Below, piece by piece: positions 7,501 to 8,322 of a stretch of DNA of 8,322 nt (its first letter is position 1; the number at the start of each line of letters is the position of its first letter). This stretch comes from Jatrophihabitans sp. (lineage in GTDB: Bacteria > Actinomycetota > Actinomycetes > Mycobacteriales > Jatrophihabitantaceae), in NCBI GenBank assembly GCA_025966255.1, contig JAOPVG010000075.1, forward strand, positions 1-8,322, given 5' to 3'. The position numbers were made by a program, and so were the translations under genes. The notes under the pieces are model-generated. The model had not been told where the DNA came from, made no database searches, and saw only the letters and a program-made list of their open reading frames with translations.

Positions 7501-8322
7501 GTGGGCTGCACGCCGACCTGGGCAAGGTCGACTACGGAATCACGCACTACGCCCCGCCCGCGGCGCACAACGAGTTCAACGCCGACGTGGTGCTGGACAA
7601 CGACCCGGACCCGAGCAAGCACTTCTCGGCCAGCGTGTCGCTCAAGGGCATCGACCCCAGTGGCCAGAACATGCACCTCGGCCCACTGACGACCGCGGTC
7701 GGTCCGGTGGCCGGTTCGGAGAAGACCACGATCGAGTACCAGGGCAATCACGCGGTCGGTCCGCTCGCCGCGAATGTCGTGGCCGGCGACAAGACGGCTT
7801 ACCTCACGGTGAGCAACCTGCCCAAAACGATGACGTTCTCCGCGACCACGCGACCGGACGGCATCCAGTTCCACAGCGATCTGGATGAGCCGATCGCGGA
7901 CATCAGTGCGTTCTACAAGCCGACGGGCGCAGCCAACTGGGCGCTGAGCGCGTCACTGAAGCAGATTCCGCGGCACATCGACTTCAGCCAACTCACCATC
8001 GGCGACCAGCCGTCGAGCGACCCGTGTGCGCCGCCACCGCCGAAGCCGCCGGTGCCTACGGTGGACTACACGGCCATCGACACCATCAACAACCCGGACA
8101 GCCTCGACATCACCGCCGCTGTTGATCTCGGGCAGCTCAGCTCGAGTTTGAGCGGGTCCGTCACCGCCGGCATCACCAACCTCGGCCACGACACCCACGC
8201 CAGCTGGGACGGCACGCAGCTCCAGCTGGACTCGACGCCGAAGACGGATTCGTTCGAGGTTCACGTGCCGAACGCGCGAGTGATCGTCAACTTCGCGTTC
8301 GACACCGGAGCCCCGGACCCGT
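4446..8322 (+). CDS. Giant secreted beta-repeat protein, function unknown, 3' end outside window
   Basis: The frame is open from ATG 4446 to the right edge, 1292 full codons, and I checked it codon by codon with no stop. Residues 1-38 are a signal peptide: twin-arginine-free, Arg-rich start, hydrophobic AAVLVTIAGAG, AYA/A cleavage near 37-38. Residues 39-390 form a distinct N-terminal region with Cys44/Cys91 and Cys239/Cys249, which may be disulphides, and DDTGDNIPDV (262-271), resembling a Ca2+ loop. From about 390 onward, tandem units of roughly 50 residues recur, each opening with a [VIL]P-x-x-[MIL]-x-[LVF] strand, rich in Asp, Thr and Ala. Cys999/Cys1004 and a proline hinge CAPPPPKPPVPT (1194-1205) interrupt the array. 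I do not recognise the family. Candidates are a cell-surface stalk or adhesin, or an elongated lipid-binding beta structure. Whether it ends in an anchor cannot be seen. It has its own ribosome site and possible promoter and follows the VWA gene by 202 bp. Confidence 0.88.
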   Translation, partial: MLRRAQLRLRRWTAMAATAAVLVTIAGAGGAAAPAYAATDVSGCGAISQDQVGAFVAEWAVHLDDDAFMTKYLNGAGAIPAQNAAEADKSCLVDQLVVRLAQTHPGFGAGRDPQLVRGLLTNLIFDRGRTNADKLAANTSTSASPSTPLDDALARLRAIIPSGVPSITPDLQIGTVTHVGADAIVSAGPSATPLLSAHAGVTYTPSDQPLIPGLGSLPTLSDIFGLLGTIIDSVTYRVCTESAAVARKCSLPTPLGVPVLADDTGDNIPDVVASLLPGVDLSGGAQLQFRVDGLFGGRNAPAHVFAVFSVLGTSRQFAIGFDGRPSRLAAGNLMAFSLKSITRALAGDIDTGFHLQFRDPGPVSAITAAMATKTNGVLSDPMSASLNFNPTPAKFDVGLRFQNSATPQYTVGVQSSVPTKLTAHATLAQSAAGTETAIDGVVDKLPSSITIDVKNNGSALVADYTGSAKIDDLALAARSIPDVTHPNTYTVMSTDLTQIPTNMHLVVTKPYDAVLSTSSPIGPTTVSLRSIRDGVTHSEIYGQISSVPTNVHLHGDVDGAGDDFTTAFTYTADASIPSVHFRLFDDENLHAFVDATAANLPKFMKVSVAKHPHDSSAAFDARTTESGAPGSSSVGPMTLKYTSTGTQLADADLPSTDHVVLKETASDVQAALRYTGLSLVRYSLHDDVTAADHDTVSAELKNASPRVVTLMGDTPALTLNSVIDALPADMTLDYDKQGTATNVHYHATSPITKITAAVAEKGGNHASIGAEVTHVPDDIQIALDQAAGEATWNASGGVDSIGLSGKVDHDGRTWSGGATLTAVPRTWKLNFGPSVYAFQAGAPASTDAVGSLSASLTNHGTAETAAGNHAFANYDAGSGALDASFTMSAIHAFSYTPTAQGFVVKTEIGGGQPFRVKADLKLDDSTATPQHLDQIAADATISPLPTSMTFTQDGTALDYTSDTSPDIDASVAIGRSDAVAATLAPPVVRGASLRDGRACDATRCDNALKAHLFLEGAPSGLHADLGKVDYGITHYAPPAAHNEFNADVVLDNDPDPSKHFSASVSLKGIDPSGQNMHLGPLTTAVGPVAGSEKTTIEYQGNHAVGPLAANVVAGDKTAYLTVSNLPKTMTFSATTRPDGIQFHSDLDEPIADISAFYKPTGAANWALSASLKQIPRHIDFSQLTIGDQPSSDPCAPPPPKPPVPTVDYTAIDTINNPDSLDITAAVDLGQLSSSLSGSVTAGITNLGHDTHASWDGTQLQLDSTPKTDSFEVHVPNARVIVNFAFDTGAPDP
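5229..5258 (+). other. Possible Ca2+-binding loop in the giant protein
   Basis: Residues 262-271, DDTGDNIPDV, resemble the D-x-D-G-D-x-x-P-D loops that bind calcium in thrombospondin type-3-like repeats of secreted bacterial proteins. There is only one copy and the second Asp position is Thr, so metal binding is a guess. Confidence 0.4.
5613..8321 (+). repeat. Tandem ~50-residue beta repeats within the giant protein
   Basis: A strand-opening signature, P-x-x-hydrophobic-x-hydrophobic, usually preceded by V, L or I, recurs with its proline at residues 392, 446, 500, 548, 601, 654, 705 (or 727), 776, 824, 945, 1018, 1071, 1126, 1175, 1217 and 1275. Most intervals are 48-58 residues, or about twice that where one signature is missing (824-945). 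Clear examples are IPTNMHL (499), VPTNVHL (547), LPADMTL (726), LPTSMTF (944), LPKTMTF (1125) and IPRHIDF (1174). Between signatures, alternating hydrophobic residues suggest about four beta strands per unit. Copies are strongly diverged, with no obvious DNA-level identity, so the array is old. The region continues past the window. Confidence 0.7.
8025..8060 (+). other. Proline-rich hinge in the giant protein
   Basis: Residues 1194-1205, CAPPPPKPPVPT, form a rigid proline linker that begins with a lone cysteine. It lies inside the repeat array, between the signatures at 1175 and 1217, and may separate two rod-like segments. Confidence 0.6.

Noticed and set aside
5640..7874. Several minus-strand frames (5640-6284, 6339-6767, 7008-7874)
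   Set aside because: They are antisense to the continuous signal-peptide-bearing frame from 4446 and show the Val/Arg/Asp/His-rich composition of complement shadows.
1..8322. tRNA, rRNA, CRISPR array, insertion sequence or attachment site
   Set aside because: No cloverleaf-like sequence, regularly spaced identical DNA repeats, transposase motifs or terminal inverted repeats were seen on either strand.

Overview
The window is high-GC DNA with GTG starts, strong G/C preference at third codon positions and long antisense shadow frames. Together with the gene types, this points to an actinobacterium (Actinomycetota), probably one able to use steroids or branched acyl chains. The lineage cannot be fixed from sequence alone.

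Layout. (1) Bases 1-200, minus strand: the N-terminal part of a DUF35-type OB-fold protein that runs off the left edge. (2) Bases 201-334: a divergent control region with two near-identical 14-bp sites matching the KstR consensus of mycobacterial cholesterol genes (TnnAACnnGTTnnA) at all but one base each, 79 bp apart. The right-hand site overlaps a good -10 box for the rightward genes. (3) Bases 335-4243, plus strand, probably one operon: a 512-residue acyl-CoA synthetase of the FadD type, a MoxR-family AAA+ ATPase, and a CoxE-like von Willebrand A (VWA) protein. The last two abut exactly, with no base between them. (4) Bases 4244-4445: a less GC-rich intergenic region with a small hairpin, a 19-bp near-perfect inverted repeat overlapping a possible -10 box, a leader hairpin and a good ribosome binding site. 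(5) Bases 4446-8322, plus strand: one uninterrupted reading frame of more than 1292 codons with no stop before the right edge. It encodes an exported protein with a signal peptide, a roughly 350-residue N-terminal region carrying a possible Ca2+ loop, and then at least 900 residues of beta-rich tandem repeats of about 50 residues.

How the genes may work together. The synthetase and OB-fold protein fit acyl-CoA activation and side-chain shortening under a KstR-like repressor. The MoxR ATPase and its VWA partner resemble chaperone pairs that mature metalloenzymes or other complexes; here no CO dehydrogenase or methanol dehydrogenase gene is visible, so the client is unknown. The giant repeat protein has its own apparent promoter. 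It is the least explained element and the best candidate for something undescribed; a link to the preceding genes is only positional.
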